Below are positions 1 to 11,167 of a stretch of 64,000 nucleotides of DNA, piece by piece. The translations under genes and the position numbers were made by a program. This stretch comes from Paragorgia papillata. Lineage: Eukaryota > Cnidaria > Anthozoa > Scleralcyonacea > Coralliidae. Within the stretch, counting starts at the first letter, position 1. The number at the start of each line of letters is the position of its first letter. The notes beneath the pieces were generated by a model that worked only from the letters and a program-made list of their open reading frames with translations, was not told the origin of the DNA and did no database searches. Location: the NCBI GenBank assembly GCA_035771165.1, contig JAWNZC010000280.1:186001-250000 (forward strand), in the 5' to 3' direction.

Positions 1-844
1 GAAACGCAGGTGATAGGCACCGAATAATGCAAAAAAAATGTTTAGATATGTTAGTCGTCTACAAGTCACCTATCATGAAGGTGTCGTATTACATTTGGAA
101 ATGTGTTTCAAAACATGTTTAAATATTTTCTGTTGGTACGATTTACATGAATTCTATATCCGGACCATCGCTTGAATCTGCCGATTTCAGCACCATAGGT
201 TTTGTGGTTTTGTCTAGTTTACTGAAAGTATTAAGATCATTTGATTATTTGGCGAAACGGGCTTGTTGTTGGGTTGTTTACACCAAATTGCTTCATGGAA
301 CCAAGTACTTCATATAAGACCATATACAAAGAATTTGTGTCGAGGCTAGAGTTTAATACATAAAAATCAACAATCCAAATTACCTCTAACTGTCCAATTA
401 CACAGTTTCAGAGTGGTTCTTACATAACTACACTGCTTAATGATTGCTTCTGGGGGTTTTGTACTTTTTAACAAACACTTAAAATGTGCACGCTGTTCCG
501 CAGGTTTTCTAGATGTGCGGTGGCTAAGCCAATATTTGCAGAAATCAGTAGCCCCGAGTGAATTACGCCTGAGCAGGTGTCTTGTTTATTATTCACTATC
601 TGTCTGTCCTATTTATTTATCTGTAGTTTTCTCTGTTTGTCTCACTCTTGTAGTATTGTACTGTTGTAGATGTTTGTCTGGGCTAGTATGGGCTGTCTAA
701 TGCTGGGGAGGGGGGGGGGGGGGTATTATGGTAATTTCTGGGTAGGGGTGTGGTGCTGTGACATCAAATCCTGACCCTTTCCCAGACCTAAACTTAAAAA
801 ATCAATACCCTATCCCAGCACTGGTGTTGCATTGGCATTCATAC
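1..844. other. no gene seen
   Basis: No convincing coding region, RNA gene or transposon is visible here. The only marked feature is a run of 13 G at 711-723. If the beta-spectrin gene continues to the left (minus strand), its next exon is not recognisable in 1-1948. Confidence 0.5.
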
Positions 845-978
845 CGTATCAGACCAAAATTGGCACCCTATTCCAGACCAAAATGGACTATTTATATACC
901 CTACTCCAGACCAAAATGGACAATTTATATACCCTACTCCAGACCAAAATGGACAATTTATATACCCTACTCCAGACT
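845..978. repeat. 33-bp tandem repeat, about 4 copies
   Basis: The phrase CCAGACCAAAATGG recurs at 873, 906 and 939, with a diverged start at 851 and a truncated end at 972, so the period is 33 bp. The last two full copies are almost identical. Small open frames across it are by-products of the repeat. Confidence 0.85.
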
Positions 979-1948
979 CTGAAGCTTAAACTGTTCCATA
1001 AGGACTGGCCACTGGCTGCAAGTATGGGTGATAAAGGGTATTGGTACGTCACCTCTTGGAGAAGCCTTTCTATTCTTAATCCATTCCATTCTTAGCATCA
1101 GGTGCAAAATCTGCAATGGTTCTATCCATTAATCGTGGTCTGTTTCTCTCTTCGTGAGACTCTAGTTGGCTGCTGTATATTTTTTGAGAAGTTTTGGTGA
1201 TGCTGTCTTTTTGGAGGCAGCAAAGTCAAAACTGAGTGAATCCGTGCTGGCTTGACAGGCTAAGGTAATGCAGCCTTGGGTGGCTGCAGTGTCAATGGGA
1301 GGAAACTGGGTTTTCTGTCGACCCGTAGACACTCTACACGCATGCTAATCTTGCTGCCCTGTCGGAAAAAGAAACAGAGTTTGTTTTCTATAGTCTCTAC
1401 TTCCGTTCAAAACATACTTGGCCCGAGTCGAAGTCATCTCTTTGACTCCCACCATCCTGAATTGGATTTGGCTGTCGAGCAATGAGGGGGGTCCCAATTA
1501 AACTTTGACCATGTGTAAATACATATATACATAAATGAATATATAATAAACGATTAATAAACACACACAAAAGAATAAACAGAAAAATTACTTTTTTAAA
1601 TTTAAATTGTCCCGAATGTCCCTCTTGCCCTCAGCCCCCCCCCCCCCCCCCCCCCCACCCCCCTCCCCTCCCATTCGTTTTCCTCTCTCGCGAAGGCCGC
1701 AAGTAATAGCTGTTTGAAATCTTCCTTTCCGGCCTCCTCCTCCTTCTCTCCATCCTCTCTAAAAATAGAAACATTTTGCTCGAGTGTTTTGAAATAATTT
1801 CATACCATCCCAGATTCTGGGAGGCACGTGACCAGCCGTAGCCATGGGTACAGAATGACTTCTCGCTTTAAGACGGATCAGCTGTGAGTCATCAACTGTC
1901 TTTGATGATCCACAGGTTGACATGTCTCTGGTGGCTTGGGAGGGCCCC
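979..1948. other. no gene seen; C22 homopolymer at 1635-1656
   Basis: About 1 kb with no recognisable gene. A 22-base C run lies at 1635-1656 in a CT-rich stretch, a site prone to length errors in sequencing. Confidence 0.5.
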
Positions 1949-2676
1949 GGCGAAAATTTGATGAATTGTTCATGAATAGTTCATGAATTTTGTTCATGAA
2001 CATCCATGATAAGTACATGAACAGTTCATGCCCATGCATGAACATTAAATGGCACAGTTCATGAAAGTGATAGTTCATGAACCGTAAGTTCATGAACATA
2101 TTTGTGTTCATGAACAGTTCAAGAACTAAATTTCAAGATAAGTTCACGAATTTTTGATGAACAACTGATGAATATTGTTCATGAGCTGTTCATGAAAAGA
2201 CTCGTGAACATTAAATGGCCGAATTCATGAAAATTGGAGTTCATGAATAATTCATGAACAACCAGGTTCATGAAGTTTTGAGTTCATGAAGTGTTCATGA
2301 ATATTGTTCATGAACTGTTCATGAAATGACTCCTGAACATTAAATGGCCGAATTCATGAAAATTAGAGTTCATGAATAGTTCATGAACTTGTATCTAATC
2401 AATATTGATGAACAGTGTTCATGAAATGACTCACGGCCGATTAATTCGTGAAAATTCAATTCATGAATATTTCATGAACTCGTAGGTTTCAATATTCATG
2501 TGATGAAACGTTCATGAAGCATTTGTGAACACTCATGAAATGACTCGTGAACATTTAATAATAGTCACACGGATTCATGAAAATTGCACAGTTCACCGAA
2601 TACCTAGTGAACGTTGATAATTCCTTCATGAAGTGTTCGTGAACGTTGTTCGTTAAAATGACTCATAGTCATGTCG

Positions 2677-2905
2677 ACATATTCGTTATATTATAAGGAT
2701 TCGTTAGGGCAGTTTATACGAGAGCTAAAACGCGGCTTATACAAGACGCGAAACACTTGTATAAAAGGTACAAAGACAAAACATATTCGTTATATTATAA
2801 GGATTATATTCATTAGGGCCGTTTGTACGATAGCTAATAACGCGACTTACACAGGACGCGGCTTACACAAGACGCGAAACACTTGTATAAAAGGTACAAA
2901 GACTA
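2677..2905. repeat. direct repeat pair inside foldback core
   Basis: The motif CATATTCGTTATATTATAAG occurs twice (about 2678 and 2780). A block containing ACACTTGTATAAAAGGTACA also occurs twice (about 2749 and 2878), each time with the same flanking CAAGACGCGAAAC and AAGAC. The core therefore holds a partial duplication of roughly 105-125 bp. The short open frame across it has no recognisable product. Confidence 0.7.
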
Positions 2906-3069
2906 AATATTCGCGTCTTACACAAGCCGCGGCCTGTTCAAAAAGGTCGTATAAATGGGTCAGATCAAGGCGCGTCTTATCGGCTCTCGTATAAACGGCC
3001 GTAATATAAACCTTAGTTTACCCATCGGCCGAGTAAGAAATCCTTTTCAAACTCTATGTTTAGGCCCGT

Positions 3070-3224
3070 TAACACCTGCGATTTTTTAGATACAGTATGC
3101 GATAAATATCGCCAACTTCTGGTTTAGTGGAACCACGGCACAATCCGCGGACTGTCGTTCTACGTAACATGCATCTGAATTAGAAGTTGGCAATATTTAT
3201 CGTATCAAAAATCGCACGCGTAAA
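3070..3224. repeat. hairpin (MITE-like) in foldback core
   Basis: Inverted ends: CGATAAATATCGCCAACTTCT around 3100-3120 pairs with AGAAGTTGGCAATATTTATCG around 3182-3201. The outer parts (CTGCGATTTTTTAGATAC and GTATCAAAAATCGCACGCG) also match. The whole is about 155 bp with a 60-bp loop, typical of a small non-autonomous element. Confidence 0.65.
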
Positions 3225-4228
3225 GAGCCTTCACAAATATTAAAGCCATACGCTTTACAAAACCATTAGCCACAGAAGTGGTGAGACAATCAGACAAATT
3301 AGCATTTGAAGAAACTCGATTAAACGCTTACACCGAATGTTAATAGGACTACGAAAAAAACCCGAGTAATATATATTATAACCAAGCATTGCAACCGGAC
3401 TACATGATACAGAGAAGAAACAATTTGACATAGATTTACCTCTGAATGGCACCGATTGTCCGATTGTTAATTTGGTTCTTTGTAAACGTTGAAGAGAATT
3501 TCAGCAGACTGAGAGCTATAGCAGCATTAAACGCAAGTACCAGCGCACGTTCCTCCTTTCTTTAAGACGTTCACCAAACTGTGTGGAATTATCCATCCCG
3601 TATCAACGGCTTTTAACGCACAATATTCAAATGTTCAAGGACAGGCGCCGAAAATATCAGTAATGACACTTGAACGGGATTGAATTACGCACTATCATAT
3701 AGCCGCAAGCATCTCTGACGGGATTGGAAAAAGCTCAATGCCTCAATATTATAGTATATTTTATTTAGTCTACTCTTAGGAGTCTTATTGGATTTATAGG
3801 TATTATTGTGTTAGCTAGATCACAGATGCGAGAACTGCTACTGCTACAAGTCTATTAATGTCCTTATTCGATGATAATAATTAAGAGATTAAGTAATTAT
3901 CTCTTCAGCATCAACAAAGTATTTTTGCTATTTCCGTCAAAATGGAAATATACGAAGTAAAAGAACATGCGCTCGTTCAGACAACTATAGCATTTGGACT
4001 AAATGGCTCATTCTTCACTTTAACCTAGACTAAAATGAATTACGGTACGTTTTGACTTTTTGAATATATTACTCCGTCTCCGAGCCATTAGCCAGACCTT
4101 AATACTGACTCACTGTGTAAAATGTCTAAAATATAAAGAAGCTTCAGCCCAATTTTGCAGTAAAACTGGCAACAAAGACATGCGGATTTGTGTCACAGCG
4201 CAAAGTTTCTGCGCTACAGTGGAATCAA
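3225..4228. other. foldback core, no gene seen
   Basis: AT-rich sequence with no recognised gene or repeat between the hairpin and the right foldback arm. Confidence 0.4.
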
Positions 4229-4690
4229 ATTAGTACATTTCATGAAATGTTCATGACCAATGAAATGTTCATGACCAAATTTCATGAACCTTTGACCTTT
4301 CATGAATAACTGTATTTTGTCTGATTTAAACGACTGACTTTTGTTCATCAAAATTTCATTAAATATTCATGAACAAGTTTCATGAAATTTTCATGAATAA
4401 TAAGTTCATGAAATAATCAATAGATTTCCTATGAATATTCATGAACATTCATGAACGATACAACATAATGAACATAAAGTTCATGAACTAATTTGTTGTT
4501 CATCAGACTTCATGAACTGTTCATGAAACACATTTATGAATAGTTCATGAACAGTTATTCATGAACTACATGTTTCAGAACATGAACTATTCATAAACGG
4601 ATATGAACATTCATGAACAACCCATGAAAGTTCATCAATTCATGAACAAATTTTCGCCACAATAATACATAATTTCATATATAGTACTAC

Positions 4691-4803
4691 CTTTCCAATA
4701 CGTGAACCACTGACTTCAACTGTCTTCATTTTTGAAAAGTAGTGATAATAAGAAGAGATATAAGTCATAATGGACTTCTCATCTGGGTAATCCACATGCA
4801 CAT
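4691..4803 (-). CDS. SPTB: beta-spectrin exon 8 (CH2 end)
   Basis: 113 bp. Encodes [20 protein letters not shown] then [18 protein letters not shown], the end of CH2. Donor GTAGTA, phase 0. The next exon is not found; the foldback element begins 33 bp further along the coding direction. Confidence 0.92.
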
Positions 4804-6885
4804 CTGAAGTACAAAATAAAACCTTATCAAGATTGATGTGGAGAGGGAAAATAAAAAATTAGCCAAATCACCACAGCACTGTAAAATATTTTACTCCAGG
4901 CATGCAACTCAAATTACCAGTATCTTATTGTAGTGTATAGTCTTGTAGTTCACCAAGTTATTTTAAAAATACCTACCAGATGCATCAAGAAGGGGAGCAA
5001 TACCAAGCTCACTCTCGGCAACATCAAATGCTGTTTGGAGATTTTGAGGTGCAGTACTTTTTGTCAATGTTTCATATGGAATAAGATCTGGTCTACAATT
5101 AAAGTACAAGAATCATTAAGAATAATATATAACTCTTAAGTTAGGACAAGACAGACACAACTGTTAAGTTAGAATGGGACAGATATTACTGTACTTACCT
5201 GTGTTTATGAATGATTGCACAGAAAGCCAAGCCATCTGACCAGCTTTTTGTAAAATTTGTCACATTAACATTTCGGTATCTTGAACAAAAAAAAAGTGAA
5301 CCAGACGTCAAATCACTTTCAGTCTTTACACACTCTATGCAATCTGCCATCTGGATGGTGTCGGGAACTAAAACCTAGGTGTATAGCTGTAATAGTCATG
5401 TACTGTAAATACAGTGTACAAAATCTTTGAAGTCTGTCAATGACCAAGTTAGCATTCTAGATATGGAAAATGGGAATTCACTATTTACTTAATATATACA
5501 GTATTATTATATACAGTGTACAGTATTGTGATAATCTTAGATCTTCTGTACATGTATGTATTTAGATCAGATTACTATTTTTATATGTGCAAACAATATT
5601 GTATTTATATACCCAGATGTCTTTGACTGACACCATAACAACAATGCATCCTTTGCAGAACGTTTCTCTTTACTGTCACTTTCAATGAAAATATCTTGAA
5701 TCTAGAGAAATAAAAACATGACAAAAAGCAATTCAAATACAAAGTACATATCACATCAATTTTTGTACATAGCACACTATAGTACAGCTGTAAAATTGCT
5801 ATGCATTCACTTCAAGTATATAATTTTAAAATGATTAAACTTACTTGGAAGCGAAGAATGATGGTCCAAATTAGACCCAAGGTCAACCTGGAGTTACCAT
5901 CTACTATTATCCTGAGCACCAATATTTTCTAAATGAACCTAAATAAACAAAACAGACATGCTTTAGAGAAAAATACATTATATAGTAACAAACCATAAAA
6001 CAAATTGTATGACATTACATGTACATCAGCTTCAATTCATAAGAGTAATCTACCAGGGAGGAGGAGGGGAAGCTGGTTGTAGTTTAAGAGTGTGCTTTCT
6101 AAGGCTACCTACAGGTAAGTATATTTTGTAGTTTCAGGAATTGTAAAGCTTTTTCCACATTCTCCATCATATTAATTCTCATTCTGCCTTTTCCAGGCTT
6201 ACCCTAAAACATAGAATCAGAAAATACAGTTTAAAAACTAGTAGTATCTCTCAAAAATGAGGTTTTACTGTCAATTTTTTCAATTATTTTGATCACTTTC
6301 AGATTTTCTTCTGAAGATGACCAAAACAATTGCATAAACTATAATTATTATTTGCCCATTCTTAACTTCAATTATAAATCTATTACACATATACAGTATT
6401 TATTTGTTACTTGGAGTTTCTCACTGGCTGAGTTTACGAAAGAAGTGAGAAACATGTTTCTCACACTGGGGGCCAGGGCGAATAATCAAAAAATTAAAAT
6501 AATTTCTTGGAAATCTCTCCAGCACTCACTATTTTCTCTCCTGACAGTATTTCCAGGAGCATTATAAGTTTGCATCCATCTTGCAAGTCCTTATAAAGTT
6601 CATTCACTCTTGTTCCAACACGAGTCAAATGAGAGTTCACCCATTTTGTAAATGTATTTTTCTGAACGCGCTCACGTTCACCTACATGTTAATTGAAGTC
6701 AAATATTTTAATATTTTACAAACAAAACAACTCAAATTTACATGCATAAAGCTTGCTTTCCAAGAAGTCATTACAATCATAACAAGTCAATATTGTACAA
6801 ATACAGTCTTTTACTAAATTTTATTTTATACAGTTCTAACAGAATATTTCAAGATATTTTAAGATTTTTATATTATATATATATA

Positions 6886-6929
<44 letters not shown>

Positions 6930-8897
6930 CAAACTGGATGTTCTCTTGGGTGCAACCTTGCAATATTTATATGCAACATTGCAATTTTGATTGATAGATT
7001 CAATCAGCAACCTGCAAACACTTTATCACGATTCCTCAATGGGTTGCCCTAAAATATCGTTTTAAATGCCAAACTTTGGATAATGCGAAATTCTACACAG
7101 AGTTAGAGCCATTACCTTCAAGTATAACATCACATTTAATATATGTTGTTTGATATTTAAAACCAATATTTTAAGCAACCATCAAGGAATCGTGATAAAG
7201 CATTTGCATGTTGCTGATTATTGAATCTGCCAATCAAAATTACAATGTTGCATATCATAATCAATATCGCTATAAAACACTAATTACTTGGTTATTTTTA
7301 AGATTATATATATATAACCGCAATAATGCTTACACCAGGGGTGTAATATTTGTCATATAATCTAGGAATTCTTGGTAGGTTTAGGTTATTTTTCGTAAAG
7401 AAATACATACTGTAAGTAAATCATTAATCTAATCCTGCTTAGAGGTCTTATTTAATTCCTTCCTCAATGGCCTTTCATACTTTTATGCTGGCCAAGATCC
7501 TAGACAATTTTACTTGAGAAAGGCAGGATATTGCAGTAAGGAGCTAAAAACATTAGAAATACTGATAGACCTAGGATCAAAGACATCCTGTAAACTGATA
7601 AAGGATAATATGAAATAAGATCCCATTCCTAAATATAGGATGACTTTTTAATTTTATATAGAAGTTTCTAAACTAAATGAAAAAAATATTGAAATAATCA
7701 TTGATGAAATCATTAAGATAATCCAGTAAGTATATTTCATATTTGAAATATATTTTCAAATTGCTTTTATTTTTTTTATTCTTTCAAGATTCTGGAGCAA
7801 TCTGGACAAAATTATGAAAAATAAGATTCAAATCATCAGGTGTTAAAACGGATGTGACTAATTAAATGTTGAGTATGTCAATTTCACATGAAAACAACAA
7901 AAAAAAGATATTTGAGCATCTAAGCATCTCATAAAACAGTTGTATATAAAATCACATTGTAAGAAAATATTGCTATATCATTTACAAAGCATGGTTATTA
8001 AGACTAACTCTCGTTTAGACAATCCAATGGTTGATAGCTAGTATGGTTCAACAATTTTGTAATATAAGCGTTGTTTACAAGAATCTGCGAAGCTGTGCTG
8101 AAATTGACACACAAAATGACTTTAGCCAATTCAGGCGGTGTTTGTGTGTTGAGAATACAACATTAGAAGGCATAAAACGTTGATTTTCGGTAGAAATATC
8201 GTTCAACACTATTTCACGCCTTTGCAGAAATTTATTATTAATTTTGGGCTTGGTAATGATCAAGAACGTCGCGTTCGCTGTTGCGTCGTCTCGGCATTCT
8301 TAAAAATAATTAAAAGAAATTCAAACGCGATCAAAGAATTTTTGTTTGTGTTCATAACAAAATATCATCGAAAACCCAAGTTAGCTAAGAAAATGGATAA
8401 AACAACCGATATTCTTTATTTTAAACGAGAGACGATCTTTCATCGTCGGTCAACGATATTAAAATTCATGACATTTAAACATTACTCAGAAATGAAACGT
8501 CAGACGATAAGCTTATATCTAGACGAATTATTGACGCTTTTAGACATTTCTAGCAAAAAATCTCTATACTTAAAACTAGGTAAAAATAGTCGTACAGCTA
8601 AAAATATCGTCTGAGTTTCAAAAGATTGAAGGTTGTTTGTTGATCATATGCTGCCATTACAAGCGGAGCAAAAGCCAGACAGTCGTATTTGTAGGTTTAC
8701 GAATGTATTGTTTCAGCATTACAAGCTGTGAAAGCTGAGCTCAATCTAGAAATGTAATGGCAATATATTGATGTACGAATGTAAGTGCAATATCGCTTAC
8801 CTTGAAGCACTTTAATACGAGATTTTTCAAACAAACGAGCCGAAGACTGGTCCATCCATTTTTCATCGCCCTCCATGTCAGCTATATAGTCCCCCAT
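4691..8897 (-). CDS. SPTB: beta-spectrin, 5' part (N-terminus and both CH domains)
   Basis: Eight coding exons on the minus strand: 8801-8897, 6530-6681, 6123-6203, 5845-5938, 5613-5701, 5199-5279, 4977-5092 and 4691-4803. They spell the conserved beta-spectrin start: [15 protein letters not shown], then [16 protein letters not shown] (CH1), [84 protein letters not shown] and [19 protein letters not shown] (CH2). Beta-spectrin pairs with alpha-spectrin in the membrane skeleton, and these CH domains bind actin. The start ATG is at 8895-8897, 32 codons before the first splice, matching the short family leader. The spectrin repeats would lie beyond the left window edge or past the foldback element. 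Oddities: exon 4 is one base too long and exon 3 lacks a GT donor, so this may be an assembly error or a damaged allele. Confidence 0.93.
4977..5092 (-). CDS. SPTB: beta-spectrin exon 7 (CH2)
   Basis: 116 bp. Encodes PDLIPYETL through [20 protein letters not shown], conserved in the second CH domain. Donor GTAGGT. Confidence 0.92.
5199..5279 (-). CDS. SPTB: beta-spectrin exon 6 (CH2)
   Basis: 81 bp. Encodes [20 protein letters not shown] then AIIHKH, the CH2 signature helix. Donor GTAAGTAC. Phases match exons 5 and 7. Confidence 0.93.
5613..5701 (-). CDS. SPTB: beta-spectrin exon 5 (CH1-CH2 linker)
   Basis: 89 bp with canonical splice sites. Encodes [20 protein letters not shown] then [10 protein letters not shown], the linker and start of CH2, ending in phase 2. 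Confidence 0.92.
5845..5938 (-). CDS. SPTB: beta-spectrin exon 4 with +1 frameshift
   Basis: Starts [10 protein letters not shown] and ends in another frame [17 protein letters not shown], the end of CH1. The exon is 94 bp. The conserved protein needs 93 (31 codons), and both neighbouring splice phases require 93. The extra base lies within 5905-5911 (CTATTATCC on the plus strand), where the conserved IVDG should be encoded. Read literally it shifts the frame to an early stop. Confidence 0.85.
6123..6203 (-). CDS. SPTB: beta-spectrin exon 3, no normal donor
   Basis: In frame from a good acceptor, it encodes [20 protein letters not shown] then QFLKLQN, the middle of CH1. Coding similarity stops at 6123, but the next bases on the coding strand are ATACTTACCTGTAG with no GT at the boundary. 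The opposite strand of this spot contains a perfect donor, CAG|GTAAGTAT. Confidence 0.8.
6530..6681 (-). CDS. SPTB: beta-spectrin exon 2 (CH1 start)
   Basis: This 152-bp exon completes the split Gly codon and encodes the opening of CH1: [18 protein letters not shown], then [19 protein letters not shown]. The acceptor AG and donor GTGAGT are both good, and the exon ends in phase 0. Confidence 0.93.
6865..6926. repeat. (TA)n microsatellite in spectrin intron 1
   Basis: Near-perfect AT dinucleotide run interrupted by single TTA steps. The open frame rich in I and Y here comes from the repeat. Confidence 0.85.
6956..7258. mobile_element. MITE-like inverted repeat in spectrin intron 1
   Basis: Left end: ATGCAACATTGCAATTTTGATTG...TTTATCACGATTCCTCAATGG (about 6970-7044). 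Right end: CCATCAAGGAATCGTGATAAA...CAATCAAAATTACAATGTTGCAT (about 7180-7252). Arms of about 75 bp at moderate identity enclose 135 bp. No coding capacity. Confidence 0.7.
8801..8897 (-). CDS. SPTB: beta-spectrin coding exon 1
   Basis: Encodes 32 residues from the start Met through the motif [15 protein letters not shown], which is almost invariant just before the first CH domain of beta-spectrins. It ends in phase 1 at a canonical donor (GTAAGC). The exon continues 5' as UTR to an acceptor near 8918. Confidence 0.92.
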
Positions 8898-9341
8898 AGC
8901 GACTGCAACCGACGAACTCTTTAAGAAAAGAAACACAACATTGTTGGAAGGCAAACATATTAACGGTACTAGACAAGCGAGCAAATCACAAGAACTAAAA
9001 GAGGTTTTATTCAAATTCTACACATCTTTAATAGAAATAGAATATGTTTTCAAAGATGTTCGAGATTCAGTGATTTAAGGCTCTTTAAATCAAACGAAAG
9101 CAATAGACTGCAACTACATTTAAACTATATATAAAGAGCATGTAAATATGTTGGTTTGTCAAGGGTTTTGCAAAGCTAAACAAGCGGCACTTCAATATCT
9201 TTAAAATAAAACGATTCTCACTCGCTCATGCACCAATATATTCTAAATAATTATCCTTCGAGACTCGAACGTTTCTACGGATACAAGGCCAAGGAGTATA
9301 AGCTTAATTCATTTCCAGATTTCATACAAGTACTGGCTTAC

Positions 9342-9480
9342 CTAATGCTGCTCGGCTGTGCTAGAAACTGTTCAAATAAAGTGTCTTAGAGTGACTTTTT
9401 GCTCTTTCTTCTTTGCACAAACGACAATAATGATCCGCCAAGCATGCCACAGACACAGAATTATAAGGTGCACCCGATAC
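9342..9480 (-). promoter_or_regulatory. SPTB: probable 5' UTR exon and promoter of beta-spectrin
   Basis: At 9342 the minus strand has a strong donor (GAGCAGCATTAG|GTAAGCC), followed about 420 bp downstream by the acceptor of coding exon 1 near 8918. This suggests a non-coding first exon running upstream into 9400-9480. The start site itself cannot be fixed by eye. Confidence 0.5.
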
Positions 9481-9638
9481 ACCCGAAATCAATAGTATAT
9501 ATACTGACAAAATCATTGGCCGCGCCAGTATGTATACCAGGCTAAGGGATCCCCTTCTGCTCCCCTCATAATATGTTACATATGTAATCTACTATAACCT
9601 AATGTCTACATGTATGTGCATGTACAGTATATATCTAA

Positions 9639-9914
9639 CTAATACGATATCAATTTTATTATTTGCTGCTTTAAGCCTTCTAATCCTTGACTATCAAACT
9701 GTTGAATAACTTTATCAAGAATTCTAAGTGTCCAGGAATGATCTTTGTAAACAGTCACTGACTTTGTTATCATGGGATCCTTGGCACAGTCTTTCTTTCT
9801 TTGTTGCAAGTAAACAACTCTTAAAGATTCTTCATCGCCTTTCACTAATGTCCAACCAAAAGGAAGACCAACGCTATTAATGGTGTTAACTAAGTCTTTA
9901 AGGATTTGTGGTTG
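9639..9914 (-). pseudogene. exon-like fragment, left copy
   Basis: Inverted copy of the fragment at 10887-11167 with the same reading frame: LPFGWTLVKGDEESLRVVYL then QQRKKDC, ending KQQIIKLISY and a stop. An acceptor-like CAG precedes it. The family is not recognised. The hydrophilic C-terminus with an end stop suggests a terminal exon captured by the repeat. Confidence 0.45.
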
Positions 9915-10416
9915 GATAACTGTTTATAGGTGCAGCAAGTGGTTGACATCTGTTGTTGTGTCCAGTGCAATTGCTGTTGGTATTATTCAAATAAGCTTGT
10001 TCTGTCATGAAGTATTTTCACCCATTGAAACTGGTACCAAGACAGGGGGACTGTCTCTGTCTGAAAAAGGATAAATATTAAAAGCAATTTCATTTAATGT
10101 ACCAAAATTGAATTTTTTTTATTGTCTGGATAGTCATCATTAAGGTATTATATACTATACCTAGTAACATTGCTATAAAGTAATAGTATAAACCAACTAG
10201 TGGACTTATATTTTAAGCTTTATCATATAGATATTGACAAAACACATCGTTAAATATCTTCATACATAAAAGATTGCTAACTTTTTCTTCATATTTTAAA
10301 TGACAGGATTGGAGATACAAACTTTAATTTCTTGCATTATATTGTTAATATCCTTGTCCATTCTCTTCGTTCAGTTTAGTATATATATATATGTAATATT
10401 TATAAACCGCGCAGGA

Positions 10417-10476
10417 GGGCTTTATCGGATATAAAACACGAGGCGATAGCCGAGTGTTTTAGAGCCGATAAAGCCC
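10417..10476. repeat. 60-bp hairpin in the inverted-repeat spacer
   Basis: GGGCTTTATCGG at 10417 pairs with CCGATAAAGCCC at 10465-10476, with inner complementarity AAAACACGAGGC/GCCGAGTGTTTT. Confidence 0.75.
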
Positions 10477-10886
10477 GTACTGCAAGGTTTTTAAATGGCT
10501 TCTAAAAAGAATCACTTCATACGTTCATTGGCGTAGTAATTTTGAAAATTAAGCTTATCTCAGCCGTTAAAAACCAGTGAGAAACTTAGAGCGAGTCTAT
10601 ATCACATATATAGATCCGATACGCTCATGATTTTTCTTTGTGTTTTCCTCATGAATTATTAATGAATTTTAGAAATATATATATACAATTTTATACAATT
10701 TTGGTACATTAAATGAAATTGCTTTTAATGTTTATCCTTTTTCAGACAGAGACAGTCCCCCTGTCTTGGTACCAGTTTCAATGGGTGAAAATACTTCATG
10801 ACAGAACAAGCTTATTTGAATAATACCAACAGCAATTGCACTGGACACAACAACAGATGTCAACCACTTGCTGCACCTATAAACAG

Positions 10887-11167
10887 TTATCCAACCACAA
10901 ATCCTTAAAGACTTAGTTAACACCATTAATAGCGTTGGTCTTCCTTTTGGTTGGACATTAGTGAAAGGCGATGAAGAATCTTTAAGAGTTGTTTACTTGC
11001 AACAAAGAAAGAAAGACTGTGCCAAGGATCCCATGATAACAAAGTCAGTGACTGTTTACAAAGATCATTCCTGGACACTTAGAATTCTTGATAAAGTTAT
11101 TCAACAGTTTGATAGTCAAGGATTAGAAGGCTTAAAGCAGCAAATAATAAAATTGATATCGTATTAG
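10887..11167 (+). pseudogene. exon-like fragment, right copy
   Basis: After the acceptor-like CTATAAACAG the frame reads VIQPQILKDLVNTINSVG, then LPFGWTLVKGDEESLRVVYL, and stops after KQQIIKLISY. A weakly similar string (CPFGWILV) appears on the plus strand near 45295. No known domain is recognised. The identical inverted copy on the left shows recent duplication or conversion. Confidence 0.45.

Larger units (their letters stand above)
1949..4658. mobile_element. foldback element with TTCATGAA-repeat arms
   Basis: The left end reads GGCGAAAATTTG (1949-1960) and the right end is its exact complement CAAATTTTCGCC (4647-4658). Each end leads into an arm of several hundred bases dominated by irregularly spaced copies of the palindrome TTCATGAA: left arm about 1949-2665, right arm about 4229-4658. 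Between them is a 1.5 kb core without a transposase gene. This is the layout of foldback elements: long, internally repetitive inverted ends around a short core. It lies 3' of the last visible beta-spectrin exon (4691-4803), so it probably sits in an intron of that gene. No target-site duplication is clear. Confidence 0.75.

Noticed and set aside
8180..8614. 144-codon plus-strand open frame
   Set aside because: It lies in AT-rich spectrin intron 1, is rich in K, I and F, and shows no recognisable domain or splice context. It may be chance, though it is the longest such frame in the intron.
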